A DNA stretch of 64,000 nucleotides from an uncultured Draconibacterium sp. (lineage in GTDB: Bacteria > Bacteroidota > Bacteroidia > Bacteroidales > Prolixibacteraceae): contig NZ_OY771645.1 of NCBI RefSeq assembly GCF_963674925.1, forward strand, positions 74,501 to 138,500. The letters are read 5' to 3'. The notes beneath the pieces were generated by a model. That model made no database searches and had not been told where the DNA came from. It saw only the letters and a list, made by a program, of their open reading frames with translations. This document shows positions 62,593 to 64,000 of this stretch, in pieces. Position numbers and translations under genes: made by a program. The stretch's first letter is position 1. Each line of letters starts with the position of its first letter.

Positions 62593-63600
62593 ATGCAATT
62601 GAGACTAAAAATACTATTTCTGTTTACAGCAATTTTAATTGCAGGAACAACGCAGGCACAGCGCATTAAAGCCACTGCCAGCCTTGATTCTGCAAATATT
62701 CTGATTGGCGACCAGGTAAAACTTTTCCTGGAAGTTGATCATCCGAAAGATGTAAACATACAGTTTCCGGCAGTTCCGGATACGATTAACGACTTGATTG
62801 AAGTGATCAGCCGTTCGGGTGTCGACACTTTTGAATTGGACGATGAGAAGCTGATGAAACAAATTCAGGCCTACACCATTACCAGTTTCGACAGTGGAAG
62901 CTACCGGATTCCGCCCTACTGGTTTAAAATCGATGTGGACGGAACGATCGACTCCATTCCCAGCAATGGTGTGACACTGAATGTTTATACCATGGAGATC
63001 GACACCACAAAAGGGCCGACAGATATTAAAATGCCATACGATGCTCCGCTGACTTTAAAGGAAGTTACGCCTTACATTTTGGGAGTGATTCTTATCGGAG
63101 CGATTATATTCTTCCTGTTATATTCAATTAAGCGGAAGAAAAACAACAAGCCGATATTTGCGCGTCCACAAAAACCAAAAGAACCGGCGCATATTATTGC
63201 GTTACGGGAACTTGACCGTATTAAAACGGAAAAAGTGTGGCAGAAAGGCAAGACAAAACAATATTACAGCGAGCTTACCGACACACTGCGCGAATATATT
63301 GAAGATCGTTTTGGTATTCGGGCAATGGAGCAAACCAGCGACGAAACCATTGAAAGTTTCCGCCAACAAAAAGGACTGGTTAGCGATAAAAACTTTGCGA
63401 ATCTTACACAACTGCTGCAAACGGCCGACCTGGTAAAATTTGCCAAGTATCAGCCGCTGCCCGACGACGATAACCTGTCGCTGGTAAATGCCTATTTCTT
63501 TGTGAACGACACGAAAAAAGAGGAACAGAAAAAGGCTGATAGCAAAGACGCTGACAAAGGAGATGATGATGAAAATGTTGAAGAAGTTGAGATAAAATAA
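62593..63600 (+). CDS. Bat-operon membrane protein
   Basis: A 335-aa protein with a signal peptide (about 1-22). It has an exported beta-rich part (about 25-150), a single membrane helix at about 155-177, and a cytoplasmic region with the DUF4381-like sequence YYSELTDTLREYIEDRFGIRAMEQTSDET. The C-terminal tail is Lys/Asp/Glu-rich. It lies between the DUF58 gene and BatA. Confidence 0.8.
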   Translation: MQLRLKILFLFTAILIAGTTQAQRIKATASLDSANILIGDQVKLFLEVDHPKDVNIQFPAVPDTINDLIEVISRSGVDTFELDDEKLMKQIQAYTITSFDSGSYRIPPYWFKIDVDGTIDSIPSNGVTLNVYTMEIDTTKGPTDIKMPYDAPLTLKEVTPYILGVILIGAIIFFLLYSIKRKKNNKPIFARPQKPKEPAHIIALRELDRIKTEKVWQKGKTKQYYSELTDTLREYIEDRFGIRAMEQTSDETIESFRQQKGLVSDKNFANLTQLLQTADLVKFAKYQPLPDDDNLSLVNAYFFVNDTKKEEQKKADSKDADKGDDDENVEEVEIK

Positions 63601-63606
63601 AAAGAG

Positions 63607-64000
63607 ATGTTTGAAGGATTGACATTTAAAAACCCTGAGCTGTTTCACATTCTGTGGGTATTGATTCCCATGGTGGCGTGGTATGTGTTCAGGCAGAAAA
63701 AAAATACCGCAAGCATCCAGGTTTCATCCACTGCTTCGGTACTAAAAGCCCCAAAAACCATAAGGCATTATTTACGCCACCTGATATTTGTATGCCTGCT
63801 AATCGCAATCAGTTTTTTTGTGGTTGTTCTGGCCCGTCCGCAATCCTCGAGAAACTGGGAAAAAAGTGAAACAGAAGGTATCGACATCGTTATTGCGCTT
63901 GATATTTCAAGCTCGATGCTGGCACAGGATTTTCAGCCCGACCGCCTGGAGGCTGCAAAAAATGTGGCAATGGAATTTATTGCGGGGCGTGAATACGACA
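63607..64000 (+). CDS. batA: BatA-like VWA-domain protein (5' part)
   Basis: Cut by the window edge. The visible 131 residues start MFEGLTFKNPELF, have two hydrophobic helices (about 10-25 and 55-80), and then begin the VWA domain with IDIVIALDISSSMLAQDFQPDRLE, whose DxSxS metal site is intact. It belongs to the aerotolerance operon that starts with MoxR. The rest of the gene is outside the window. Confidence 0.88.
   Translation, partial: MFEGLTFKNPELFHILWVLIPMVAWYVFRQKKNTASIQVSSTASVLKAPKTIRHYLRHLIFVCLLIAISFFVVVLARPQSSRNWEKSETEGIDIVIALDISSSMLAQDFQPDRLEAAKNVAMEFIAGREYD

Overview
The window reads as a piece of a Bacteroidota chromosome, most likely a marine Bacteroidales/Marinilabiliales member (Prolixibacteraceae-like; the family is inference). 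Supporting signs are the many TAnnTTTG -7 promoter boxes, a short primary sigma factor without region 1.1, BtuB beside a BtuG-like surface lipoprotein, a FeoA-FeoB fusion with a Cys-rich partner, and a Bat (aerotolerance) operon. No phage, insertion sequence or CRISPR array was found; most of the window is housekeeping and metabolic operons.

Layout. 0-11 kb: dinB, a MarR regulator, a 21-bp minisatellite, a trehalose module (GH15 hydrolase and OtsA-OtsB fusion) and an N-epsilon-acetyl-beta-lysine operon (ablA, ablB, a Cys-rich microprotein, a winged-helix protein, a sodium/solute symporter). Both modules make osmolytes. 11-17 kb: a sugar or sugar-acid locus (GarR-like reductase, soluble beta-propeller, GntP permease, DhaL, DhaK, RpiB) containing a frameshifted cupin relic. 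17.5-20.1 kb: an island of small stress-type proteins with an HMA-AraC fusion regulator. 20-36 kb: tRNA-Arg, ferrous iron uptake, rpe, sigA, the threonine operon (thrA, a phosphoglycerate-mutase-like presumed homoserine kinase, thrC), recA, bcp, a SPOR protein, clpS, nfeD and floA.

36.3-38 kb holds the most unusual feature: five near-identical elements of about 83 nt on the + strand, each with its own -7 promoter box and its own intrinsic terminator. Four share a further upstream element with fixed spacing. They look like tandem paralogous small RNA genes.

38-51 kb: a cobalamin regulon on the minus strand. One riboswitch leads BtuB, the BtuG-like lipoprotein, a DUF4430 protein and the late corrinoid pathway (CobU, CobT, CobS, CobC, CobQ, CbiB). 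A second riboswitch leads the BtuFCD importer. 51-57 kb: a complete trans-4-hydroxy-L-proline catabolic operon with a divergent AraC regulator, then truA. 58-64 kb: Hsp20, two poorly characterised proteins, and the start of a MoxR-DUF58-BatA operon that runs off the right edge.
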